The notes beneath the pieces are model-generated. The model searched no databases. It saw only the letters and a list, made by a program, of their open reading frames with translations, and was not told the origin of the DNA. This document shows, in pieces, positions 41,467 to 50,320 of a DNA stretch of 64,000 nt (position 1 is the stretch's first letter; every line of letters starts with the position of its first letter). Source of the stretch: Plazaster borealis (lineage: Eukaryota; Echinodermata; Asteroidea; Forcipulatida; Labidiasteridae); contig CM037472.1 in NCBI GenBank assembly GCA_021014325.1, positions 33,070,234 to 33,134,233 of the forward strand, read 5' to 3'. Both the position numbers and the translations under genes were made by a program.

Positions 41467-42759
41467 TGGCAGAAGGTGGCTTTGAAATGAATGATTTTGA
41501 TGCACCCGAAAAACAACCAGAAGTCGAAGAAGACACCAGTTTTATTTCCCTGAACCTCCTATCGGGGCACCCTTAGATGGGCTATCGGCTAATGAATACG
41601 GCGACCGCATCAACCAAGCGCGCGACGACATCCGTACAGACGAGTTGCGAGAACAGCGAGACCGTTTAGTAAATGCTTTCTATGAGGAGATAGGTCTAAA
41701 CAATGGCCCTCGACCTACGATCATAGAATACAAACGGTTTCAGGTCGGCGAAGATGGTAAAACACTTTACTGGGTAGAAGGTGATAAAAAGGTTCGGATG
41801 AGCGCTACTAAAGGCCCTAAAAGTTTTTAGGATTGGGTACTATTGCCCAAAGTTTTGGCTCTGGGGGCTCCAGAGCTATTCGAGATTTTCTCAACCTGCC
41901 TGGGTACGACAGTACACTGCGTCGTCATTCTCGACCTACCCTTCGCGAGTTAGAAAAGGTTGCTGATAAAGCACAAAATGCAACACAAGCAGATGGTGAT
42001 GTACTAGATCAGACAGTTAATGTTTTAGATGATTTAGTTATTAGTATGTCATCTAAGCCGCCTACTGAGGAAGAAAATCTTTTGCCTATGAGAGAGATTC
42101 TAGGGCTTGACAAAGCCCTGAAAACTTTGCGTGCCACAAAAGCGGTGCAAGAGAGCAAAGTAGTTTCTCTCCAGCAGCTAATCGAGGGCTATCGCGAAGA
42201 GCTTAAGCAACCCGGGACAACTGAGCGAGCGGACCAAATCGAACGTGAAATTACAAAAGCCGAAGATGATCTCGCAGCGGCTCGAGACAGCGTTGATGTC
42301 CTCAACCAACAACTTCGGTCACAGTTCCGCCAAATTCGTGAGACCATATCTAGCGTTCTAGATAAAAACAAATCTCTGGCCGATCGGCTACGGACCCTGT
42401 TCCGCGAGCAGGGTGTGACCATAGCCATCATTATCACTGCACTGGGCTTTGCCATCAGCACTCTGGTTCTTGCCTTGACTGGTGGGCCAGCTGGCGGGGT
42501 TACACCGCCAACACCTCCCACGCCCCCCGCAAGTAAAGATGGGGTAAAAGAGTGGGCGAAAAAACATTTGCAAGCTCTCGGGCGCCTTCTAGCCCAATTA
42601 GCTGGAAAGGCTGCAGCCGCACTACCGGGCATCGTCGGAGGCATTATATCGTGGCTCCTCAACCTCTTGAGTAAAACTGCTGGCTGGCTCGCGGGAAACC
42701 TATGGGCAATAATTGTTGCCATCGGCGGTGTACTGTTAACTTTAATCTTTTATAAATAA
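41467..42759 (+). pseudogene. Coiled-coil protein with C-terminal membrane region, two frame breaks
   Basis: Start MAEGGFEMNDFDAP at 41,467. It is acidic at the N-terminus, followed by QARDDIRTDELREQRDRLVNAFY, a WVEGDKKVRMSATKGP block, a long heptad-type coiled coil (about 41,930-42,370) and a hydrophobic C-terminal region with a Pro/Gly hinge and glycine-zipper helices (AAALPGIVGGIISWLL, LWAIIVAIGGVLL). Frame changes lie near 41,552 and 41,826, in C/T and T runs. I recognise it as a conserved large protein of Polintons and adintoviruses; a membrane-active or structural role fits but is unproven. It is followed at once by a palindrome array. Confidence 0.7.
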
Positions 42760-42817
42760 TAAACTTTTGTAGACAAAAGTTTTTTGTAGACAAAAGTTTT
42801 TTGTAGACAAAAGTTTT
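42760..42817. repeat. Tandem palindrome array between convergent genes
   Basis: Three overlapping units of the ACTTTTGTAGACAAAAGT type in 57 bp occupy the whole gap between the stop at 42,759 and the stop at 42,816. Each unit forms a hairpin on either strand, as a bidirectional 3' end signal would. Confidence 0.9.
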
Positions 42818-43517
42818 AGCGTAGAGCGAGCCAACCGAGACCAAGAGCAACGCCACCAACAACAAGTGCAGTTCGCCCATCATAGTGCGCTAAACTTTCG
42901 TCTACGAAAGTTTGTCTTTCATCTACGTCGATATCAGGCTGTGCCAAAACCGGTCCCATCAAACTAACTTCCGGAGTTTGAGCTAGGTGTGCTGGCCTTG
43001 CAGGAGGCCCCTCCATATCCTTTACAGGTAACAAATTCTCGACAACTGCATTTATACCGTTGTTAAAGCCCAAATTTTGCCCCTGCTCCGCGATCACAAT
43101 CTCGTTGTTGTAGTCCTGAATAGTTCCAATCTGCAACTCCATGTTGCTGGGAGCCATATACAAACCAATTCCGAATACATAGTCAACCTTAGAGCGGGCG
43201 TATCGAAGCATGTCTTGGTAGCGTGCCACCGCACTCGGGAGATCTACAGGGCTTGAGACTGCATCCTCAACATTCGCTAAGAACTGTTTCTGGGTGTCAA
43301 ATGCGGCACCGGTGCCAATAATACTCGAGCGAATCTGCGCCTGTGCGCCTAGGATAGCCCACACGTATGTTCGGATAGAGTCGTTGATTCTTTCAACCCC
43401 AGGTTGGGTAAAGCCCTCCGACTTGTCGAGAACAAATGTTGTCCATGCTTGGTCTCCTTCTGGCCCCTGACCGATGTAGTCGACGCTGAACGTGGCTGGT
43501 CTATCACCAAAGCTCAT
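42816..43517 (-). CDS. Conserved Polinton protein with C-terminal TM anchor
   Basis: 233 residues, intact. It begins MSFGDRPATFSVDYIGQG and continues beta-rich (GDQAWTTFVLDKSEGFTQPG), with a hydrophobic tail helix ALVVGGVALGLGWLALR. A palindrome (42,892-42,913) is translated in frame as QTFVDESLAH just before the TM helix. The start overlaps the stop of the upstream gene in an ATGA, so translation may be coupled. I recognise it as a recurrent Polinton gene but know no function. A virion surface or membrane protein is plausible. Confidence 0.65.
   Translation of the reverse strand: MSFGDRPATFSVDYIGQGPEGDQAWTTFVLDKSEGFTQPGVERINDSIRTYVWAILGAQAQIRSSIIGTGAAFDTQKQFLANVEDAVSSPVDLPSAVARYQDMLRYARSKVDYVFGIGLYMAPSNMELQIGTIQDYNNEIVIAEQGQNLGFNNGINAVVENLLPVKDMEGPPARPAHLAQTPEVSLMGPVLAQPDIDVDERQTFVDESLAHYDGRTALVVGGVALGLGWLALR
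42891..42913. repeat. Palindrome in frame in the 42,816-43,517 gene
   Basis: AACTTTCGTCTACGAAAGTT core; translated without a stop. Confidence 0.85.
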
Positions 43518-44161
43518 GCGGTCTTTTCTATAGTCGTTCGACGAAACACCGAAGCTGGGGTTAAGACCCCACTAGCAACCAAATCGTTGCTCACTTCTTT
43601 AATAGAGAGCACTGAACCTTTCCACCAATGATACGGCGTTCCAAGACCACTATTTTGGTCGATGCTCTGCCGCCAGTCGGTGTGCGGTGAGACACCAAAC
43701 TCCGCGCAAATTTGCTCATATACCCTCTGGTTGTATGGGGTATCAAAGGCATCCCAAGTGTCATCCTGTGGGAGTGGCACCTGCATCCCTTCAAGAATCC
43801 TTCGCACCTGGTAGTATACGTGAAAGCGGTAGACTGATCGCACCATCGGGACTTTAGAGCTAAGATGGTCTTCTGCAGAGACACCGCAACCTGTGGTAGC
43901 ACACCACACTGCAAAGTTAATCTTATTTTGCCAAAATTTCATCGGGTTTGAGCTCCACGTGTCCACTACATCATCACTTTGTACGTGTGGCAGCCTATAC
44001 CGCTCCGCCGACAATATATCCGGAAAGACGGTGTCAAAGCTCGCCGACACCTTATCAACCTGTATTGTAACATTTTGCAATACGAGTTGAGATTTTGCGG
44101 AGTATACCCCACCTGTTTGGTAAGATGCATCTGTGTTAAAGCTATAAGCTTGGTTAGACAT
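43514..44161 (-). CDS. Conserved Polinton virion-type protein
   Basis: 215 residues from ATG 44,161 (MSNQAYSFNTDASYQTGG); an upstream extension exists but runs through palindromes. Beta-rich with DKVSASFDTVFPDILSAERYRLPH, NFAVWCATTGCGVS and a WWKGSVLSI block. The frame has no lesions. It overlaps the next gene by 4 bp (ATGA). Function unknown; its place in the capsid half of the element suggests a structural component. A partial duplicate of its 5' end lies at 44,921-44,970. Confidence 0.65.
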   Translation of the reverse strand: MSNQAYSFNTDASYQTGGVYSAKSQLVLQNVTIQVDKVSASFDTVFPDILSAERYRLPHVQSDDVVDTWSSNPMKFWQNKINFAVWCATTGCGVSAEDHLSSKVPMVRSVYRFHVYYQVRRILEGMQVPLPQDDTWDAFDTPYNQRVYEQICAEFGVSPHTDWRQSIDQNSGLGTPYHWWKGSVLSIKEVSNDLVASGVLTPASVFRRTTIEKTA

Positions 44162-44234
44162 AACTGCACAAACTTTGCTTGCAAAGTTTAAGTTATACTC
44201 GTATAAGTTCAAAAGATTATTTGCAAAGTTCGCT
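44162..44234. repeat. Palindromic divergent spacer (unit 1)
   Basis: AACTTTGCTTGCAAAGTT (44,171-44,188), AGTTATACTCGTATAAGT (44,191-) and an AAAGATTATTTGCAAAG remnant fill the gap between the divergent starts at 44,161 and 44,235. Confidence 0.8.
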
Positions 44235-44921
44235 ATGTTTGTTACACAAACCAATATTCAAAAGAGAGAAGCGCCGCTCCTCCAACCCGCAATTAACAAT
44301 GTAAATGGTAAACTCTGTGTTGCCCTAAGAGAGTTGCATTTTTAAAAAACTAACACTCTTGATGTTGACTCTACTGTTGATCTTAAGTTTGACAGTAATA
44401 ATAATCTTAGTTATACCTCGATTAAAGTTGTTCGAGGAATGTACACCTTTGAAGATATACAACAGTTTTTCAAAGCAAATATACCCCAAATAGGACTCCA
44501 AATGAACAAAACAACGGGGTTTGTCAGTGTCAATGTCAGGAGTGTTTCTATGTTTTTAAATTTGATGATACAATGTGTTCACTATTGGGCATTCTCTCTA
44601 ATCTTTTGACGGTCATTGGTTCCAAGGAAGAGTAGATGGAATTAGACCCTCAAGGTTCCATACCCCTAACCTGGTTTCTATACACCTCAATCAACTTTAT
44701 GCGGCTTCTAATATTATTGATAGCGCCCCTCGTCGCTGCTAACCATAACCCCGTTCAAATCTGAAAGCAGTGTAAACGTTAACCTTGCTTACCCTATGTA
44801 CAAAAAACTTAAAGCAGGACATATATATAAACTAAACTTTCTCGTGTTAGATGAATATGGTGAAGATATGCGTGACAATCCTATCTCTATGACTGCAGTA
44901 CTTGAGATTAAGCCTGTCTAG
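44235..44921 (+). pseudogene. Diverged penton-like paralogue, several breaks
   Basis: Starts MFVTQTNIQKREAPLLQP, parallel to the intact-start paralogue at 45,000. Later segments in shifting frames include KVVRGMYTFEDIQQFF, SIHLNQLYAASNIIDSAP and AVLEIKPV at the end, in the same order as in the paralogue. Breaks occur near 44,340 (T/A run), 44,540-44,620 and further on. The gene plus its 5' spacer was tandemly duplicated to give 44,921-45,659. It may be a dead copy, or a second structural gene damaged by the same kind of base losses seen elsewhere. Confidence 0.6.
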
Positions 44922-44999
44922 TAGATGCGTCTGTGTTGAAGCTATAAGCTTTGTTTGGTATAACTGCATTAACAATCTTTCGTAGACAAAAGATTAGTT
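44921..44999. repeat. Duplicated spacer with a different palindrome (unit 2)
   Basis: GATGCGTCTGTGTTGAAGCT to TAACTGCA repeats 44,124-44,169 (the 5' coding end of the minus-strand gene). The following palindrome is instead AATCTTTCGTAGACAAAAGA (44,973-), directly before the ATG at 45,000. Confidence 0.8.
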
Positions 45000-45659
45000 A
45001 TGTTTGTGACACTAACCGATATTCAAAATGAAGAAGCGTCGCATCTCCAGACTGTAATCGATAATACAGATGGCAAGCTCTATGCTGCCCTCAGAGGTTT
45101 GCATTATGAGGTTAGCCATCGAAATATTGGGCATTCAGCTGGAATTTTGTGGCGTTCTAACTTGGATGATAAACCTCGAAAGATTATGATCCCTGCTGGA
45201 TTATATACCTTTGAATACCTACAAAATCTGTTCACAAAAGAGCTGCCCCAAGTATCGGTCGAGATAGATAAAGCAACAAATCTAGTCATGTTCAGCATTC
45301 CAACGGGCGGAGCCTTAAAAATACCCTCTGATATACGCCGCCTGTTGGGTATCAGCGATAAAGGTTGGATTGATGGGAAATACGAGGAGACAGACCCTCT
45401 AACTTCGATATTCACAAGTGGGTATACATACACCTCGATCAACTTTCTACAACCTCCAACATCGTTGATGGCGCTCCTTCAACACTACTAGCCATAACCC
45501 CAGCCGCACCCAAAGGTGTTATAAACATTAATCCTATTTGTCCTTGAAGTTGGGCACATACATCAATTGAACCTTCGCGCGTTAGATAAACATAACCTGT
45601 TGCTACAAAACCATAGCAAACCCATAACTGTTGTGCTTGAAATTCGAGAAAATGCCTAA
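45000..45659 (+). pseudogene. Penton-like minor capsid protein, two frame breaks
   Basis: About 215 residues from ATG 45,000 (MFVTLTDIQNEEASHLQ). The first half has RKIMIPAGLYTFEYLQNLFTK and DIRRLLGISDKGW. After a frame change in a G run near 45,421 the second half reads IHLDQLSTTSNIVDGAPSTL. After another near 45,540 it ends HIHQLNLRALDKHN...ITVVLEI at 45,659. A beta-rich small capsid-type protein with a terminal VLEI is characteristic of the penton or minor capsid gene of Polintons; this assignment is from family resemblance and is moderate. It overlaps the next gene by 8 bp. Confidence 0.6.
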
Positions 45660-46290
45660 GATACCAACAGCTCCTACCATCGAAACAACTGAGCGATTGT
45701 ATCCCGTTCTTCAGCCCGAGGACAACAACACAGGCTCTAATTATCGCCTGACTGAAATCCGCAACCTCGAACGCAAACTTGAAAAAGAGATAGAAGACAG
45801 AAGTAAGCTGTACAACAAGTACCGTAGATCTATCAATATCGTTGATGGTATTGACACAGTGTTGATTCTATCATGCCTTGGAATGGGAGCTACTGGTGTA
45901 GGATTGCTCTCCACAATTATAGCTGCGCCTATTGTCATTGCACTTGAAGCAGCTGCAGGTGTTTGTGGTCTTGCCGGTATTGCCGGCAAGTTCGTCTCTC
46001 GGCGGCTCCTTGTAAAAGCTAAAAACACGATGAGATTCGTGTTCTCGCTCTATCTAAGCTCAACAGCGTTTCAGATGTGATCTCACAAGCGCTACAAGAT
46101 GGGCACATCTCCCTGAAGAGTTCAAGCTCGTAATAAACGAAATAAATAAATATCGACAAATAAAAGCTGATATTCAGAAAAAAGCCGCAAAGTATACGCA
46201 GCTCAAACCAACGAAGTAGCAAAAACGAGCTGATGGCCGAAGCCCGAGCTTCAATAATGAAAGAGCTTGCGGCAACGACACTGAAATAAA
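45652..46290 (+). pseudogene. Conserved TM/coiled-coil Polinton protein, four frame breaks
   Basis: Starts MPKIPTAPTIETTERLYP. It continues with a coiled-coil segment (RNLERKLEKEIEDRSKLYNKYRR), then two glycine-rich membrane helices (SCLGMGATGVGLLSTIIAAP and ALEAAAGVCGLAGIAG), then a basic KFVSRRLLVKAK. Frame changes follow near 46,023, 46,110, 46,207 and 46,218, three in A runs and one in a C run. The last frame ends MKELAATTLK at 46,290. This is one of the most recurrent genes of animal Polintons; its function is not known to me. No palindromes lie inside it. Confidence 0.7.
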
Positions 46291-46447
46291 GTGCGGTTGC
46301 TTTGCCAGTTTTAAATTCAGCCGTGGTAGCAAACTTAACGAACCTCCACCCAGTTATTCACAAACGTAAACGTCTACAGTTGGGTTCACTCATTGTGTAT
46401 ACCGTGCTACACTCCATCGTGTTCAACTTTCGTAGACGAAAGTTGAA
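46291..46447. other. Right subterminal spacer with TIR-edge palindrome
   Basis: Contains ACTCCATCGTGT (46,411-46,422), matching the left subterminal CACGATGGAGT, and then CAACTTTCGTAGACGAAAGT (46,424-46,445) immediately next to the TIR. The left end has unrelated sequence in place of the palindrome. Confidence 0.75.
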
Positions 46448-46716
46448 GCGTTAAGGTTGAAAGTCGCTGGCTGTGGGTCGAGCCCGCCAAGAGAGCGGGG
46501 CGAGCCCTATTAAAACCTAATTTTCGTATACGAAAATTTAGTAGAACCCCATGTGCTCTATTTGTATATATACCCCAACCCAAAAGTGGTCTAGAACCAG
46601 CAGCCCACCAAGAGAGCGGGGCGAGCCCTATCAAAAAAGCTGGGAGCAAACCCCATGTGCTCTATTTGTATATACCCCAAGCAAGGTGGTCCAGAACCCC
46701 CATTGTTCCTACTACT
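46448..46716 (-). repeat. Polinton right terminal inverted repeat
   Basis: 269 bp, reverse complement of 31,346-31,615, including the duplicated internal units and the palindrome at 46,519-46,538. The outermost bases are ACTACT; the very next bases (CTGCTATTCCGGACTGGG) are collagen exon 6. Confidence 0.95.
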
Positions 46717-47147
46717 CTGCTATTCCGGACTGGGCTGCTACTTATAGCGACGCAGCAAACTCACAGTCCTACCTGTATGGAATGGAGTACGAAGTAGCGT
46801 CATTTGACCCATTCTCCCATGAAAATGCCGAGTTTATCAACCAGCGTGACGTGCCGTGTGCAGTGTGCCGTCTCACAGACCGTGGAACACATCTTCTGAT
46901 TCCGGCTAAGAGAGAATGCCCGCAGAACTGGACACAGGAATACCAAGGGTTCCTCATGTCTGGACTTTACACAAGTGAGCAGCGCGCTCAGGCTGTGTGT
47001 GTGGATGAAGCACCCGAGGTTATCCCTAGTAGTCAAACCAGTACCAGCGCAGCTCTGCTTTACATCATGGAAGTTCAGTGTGGCTCAATCCCATGTCCCC
47101 CATACGTTCAAACCCGTGAAATAACATGCACCGTCTGTAGTGTGTAA
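46717..47147 (+). pseudogene. Collagen exon 6 fragment fused to Polinton end
   Basis: Reads AIPDWAATYSDAANSQSYLY through CTVCSV and stop without a lesion. The first about 70 bp of exon 6 and all upstream exons are missing, because the Polinton TIR abuts codon sequence. Upstream exons are not found beyond the left end of the Polinton. The open frame continues back into the TIR, but this is chance. Confidence 0.85.
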
Positions 47148-48110
47148 CTACTTTTGGATCACCTCGTTGCAGTTACTTTCTATACTTCCTCTTTGTTATT
47201 GCTAGTATTACACGAATATTGCTCGATATGTAAATTACCAAAAGGCTCTACTTACAAAGCAGTTGATTTTGTTATAAAATCATTTCTCGTCTTGACCTTC
47301 ACAGTGCTGTTTTAACGCCGTGTTTCTCCTATGCATGCGGCTGCTGTAAAGCGTCTTTACTAAATATTGATCGTAATGAAGAGGATCATGATTTGTTGTT
47401 CAGCTCACTGGTTACGAAGTTCATCCCTGTAACAATCCGTCTTAAATGCCGACAGCAGTGCTTATGTTGATTGCGGCAATGGGGATAAGCACGTAAGCCA
47501 CTGACAAAAAATAAATTGTTTGTGACTTTGTTGATATTATCGCAAGCTTGCTTCGATGGTGCACGTTATTGGAAACGTTTTGTTCTTTGATTCCCCCTTT
47601 CACACACATTAGCCGTTGCAATAAACCAACGCAAAATGTTCGGTAATATTTGTACGCATTTTTTTTATATGAAACTAAAACCAACCTTTTAACAAAAGCG
47701 TAAAGCCTATCGTAGCCTATAGTGCTGTATAGTGAATGGCTTTCTTATTCTTTTCGTAATACCTCTTTTAAAAATGGAGTGTCCCAAAAACGCGATTGCA
47801 AAATGATTGCGCAATAGGGGGCCTACCTCTTCCTTCTCACCCCCGTGTGAATCTTATGTTTGCTTGTGCGCGTGCGTACTCCACACTAGGCATTCTTCGC
47901 TTCGTATAACTAGCACAGCAATTCGGTGCTTGCCCTGAAGCAAAGAATGGTGATTGCAAGTGCATTATTCGGCGGTAAGCAGAACCATGAAATTGGGCCC
48001 AGGTTGGAATTTGGATCAGGCAAAAGCGTCGGTTTACTTTACGCAAGGCGGGAAAGCTCACTTTCATTGCTGGTTAACATACAATAATGGAACCCACCTT
48101 AATTACCTCC

Positions 48111-48482
48111 TTAAAGGCACTGAACACGTTTGGAAATTGTCAAAGACCAGTGTTCTCACTTGGTGTATCCCAACATATGCATAAAATAACAAGCCTGTGA
48201 ACATTTGGGCTCAATTGGTCATCGAAGTTGCAAGAAAATGATGAAAGAAAACACACCCTTGTTGTACAAATTTGTGTGCTTTCAGATAGGAATAAAAACT
48301 TCTTGCAAGAAGTTTTTATTATTATAGCGAGTCCTCTTTCTCAAAAACTACGTTTCTTCGGAGGGAGTCGTTTCCTACAATGTTTTATACTATCAACAGC
48401 TCTCCGTTGCTTGTTACCAAGTAAGTTTTTATGCTAATATTTGTTTTGAGTCATTAATACTAAACGTGTACGATACCTTTAA
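48111..48482. mobile_element. TTAA-flanked MITE (family A), full length
   Basis: TTAAAGGCACTGAACACGTT to TACGATACCTTTAA. Copies 1 and 2 keep only part of the same insertion, so it predates the duplication. Confidence 0.8.
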
Positions 48483-48841
48483 ACAGTGGTTTTAACGTGA
48501 CTGATTTCTACAGTGTTGTTGATTTCCACCACCAACAAAACAATATTTCAGTATGTCGTGAACGGAGTTAACGCCCTAATTTTACGGCGTTTTAACGCCT
48601 TAATGCGTTATAACTCTCTCAATTTACGGTGTAACAACGCCCTAATTTTGGGCATTATAACGCCATGTTACGGGAAAATTTGCACCAGTTTGGGGAGTCA
48701 ATGTCCCTGTGTGTTATAAAGTGCGGTGCAAATTTAGGCTACGCGACGTTTACACGCTTTATAGCCTTATAAAACGATGGCTTGGCCGCACCCCAGTCGC
48801 CGGGTATGACGTGCGTGCAAGGGGTCAATAGGTTGTGCTCG

Positions 48842-48994
48842 CCGGTGTCATAGGGAAATCTGTCCCCCCGGAGATTCTGTCCCCCATTTGGGAAATGGGC
48901 TGAAGGAGGATGATTCGAAAGAGGGCACTATCAGAAGAAGTTTGTATATGGGGGGGGGCAGAATCTCCGGGGGACAAAATCTCCTGCCACACCG
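48842..48994. repeat. GGTGTGGCAGGAGATTCTG repeat (family C), full length
   Basis: CCGGTGTCATAGGGAAATCT at one side and ATCTCCTGCCACACCG at the other, with GGAGATTCTGTCCCCC and CAGAATCTCCGGGGGAC arms. An inverted-repeat element of about 155 bp. Confidence 0.7.
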
Positions 48995-50320
48995 ACATTC
49001 CAGCTAGCATTTGGAATTGAAAACATAACTTCTCAAAGAAATGATTAAAACCAACAAATTTTGAAGTCCAACAATGATTTTCTTTGCAATAGATTCGTGC
49101 GATCTGAACTTTCTAGCGTCCAGCGTAAATTCTTGCAGAATGTCCTGCTTAATGCATCATCTAAAGATTGGCACGCCGCTGTCATTTATACTGATGCATA
49201 CTTTGTGATATTGAAAGTTACAATTGTAACTTCATATATTTATTTTTAAAACCTGTTTTTCCTTCAATCTTTAGAAGAAGTGGTAACATTGAGTTGAGTG
49301 GAAGAAAAACCTAGATAGCTACTGCAATATTGGGTATACGGACTTCGAGACGAGACAATGGCAACAATGCCCGAGGAAGATCTGTATACATTGAACGAAT
49401 TTTGGTCTGATTGAATTATACCGAGCTCACTGTGGAAATGACTTTACAGTAAAAGTAGGCCTAAATAAAGACTACTGGGTTTCAATTTTTGATATATAGG
49501 CTAGTCTTAGCAATATCAGTATTTTTCATGGCCATCACGCGATATTTGGTGTGCCCACAGTTTACCGGTTTGAAAAGATGGGGGTTTCCACGCCAACCGA
49601 GATCTCCAGAAATTAAAAGATGAAAGGAGCTCATTATGCGCAGTACAGTTCGTGTTCTGAGTTAGTTTTTCATTTCGTTCATCTGCATGAAATTTGTGTC
49701 GCAGTCAAGTTTAGTGTGGCAGCCATGGACCACCCTTGCTTATACTAACCTGTTGTTTTCTGCTATAGCTTGGCTCAGGCATAATGAGGCAAAGCTGTTC
49801 TGTTGTATCTCGTGCCTGTAGATAATATAACATTTACGAATCTGGACCGAAGAAGACGGTAATAATGAGTTGTGCGACTTTTAACATTCTCTGACGACCG
49901 CTTGCTAAAGTAACCCTTGTGAGAATTAATGAGGCTTCACATGAAGTAAGGCTAAACTATATCATTGTTGTTATATAGGAGTCCAGAGAAACATGAGCAC
50001 GAAGGATAATTTTTTCACTGAGACAATAATGTCCAAATCAGTAGGACAGCCAACCTTGGTTCACATTGTCGTTTCCATCTAATTATGATCTCCTGGAACC
50101 GTCACTGAGGATATCAATTATTTGTTGTTCACCCTTTTGGCAACAATTGGTATATACTCAACCTTGATTGATACATTCCTGTCTCATTCATAATATCAAT
50201 CTTCAGTGATGATTCTGTCATGTCAGCCACGCTAAATTGAAGATTTGCAACCTTTATCTCCGATTGATATGACATTGTCGACTGATGATACATGGACCGG
50301 GATATTATTGCATTCTTAGA

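Larger units (their letters stand above)
31346..46716. mobile_element. Polinton/Maverick (adintovirus-like) element, both TIRs present
   Basis: 15,371 bp between inverted repeats beginning AGTAGTAGGAACAATGGGGG. The hallmark set is present: protein-primed family B DNA polymerase, DDE integrase, FtsK/HerA-like ATPase, double jelly-roll major capsid protein, penton-like proteins and several conserved small genes. The order is zinc finger (+), Cys-rich (-), POLB (+), INT and five small/ATPase/MCP genes (-), coiled-coil protein (+), two virion-type genes (-), two penton-like genes (+), TM protein (+). No adenain-like protease was found. About eighteen frame breaks are scattered over the genes. The flanks show no target-site duplication, so one side has probably been rearranged since insertion. 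Confidence 0.95.
47148..50320. other. Intergenic stretch, copy 3
   Basis: Inverted counterpart of 6,671-9,645. Contains a full family-A MITE (48,111-48,482) and a family-C repeat (48,842-48,994), plus a GTTATAACGCC-rich stretch near 48,560-48,680. No gene is seen. Confidence 0.6.

Noticed and set aside
46551..47147. 198-codon open frame running from the Polinton TIR into collagen exon 6
   Set aside because: The TIR part is read open on the other side too and has no family resemblance. The fusion is created by the junction and lacks a promoter or splice context.
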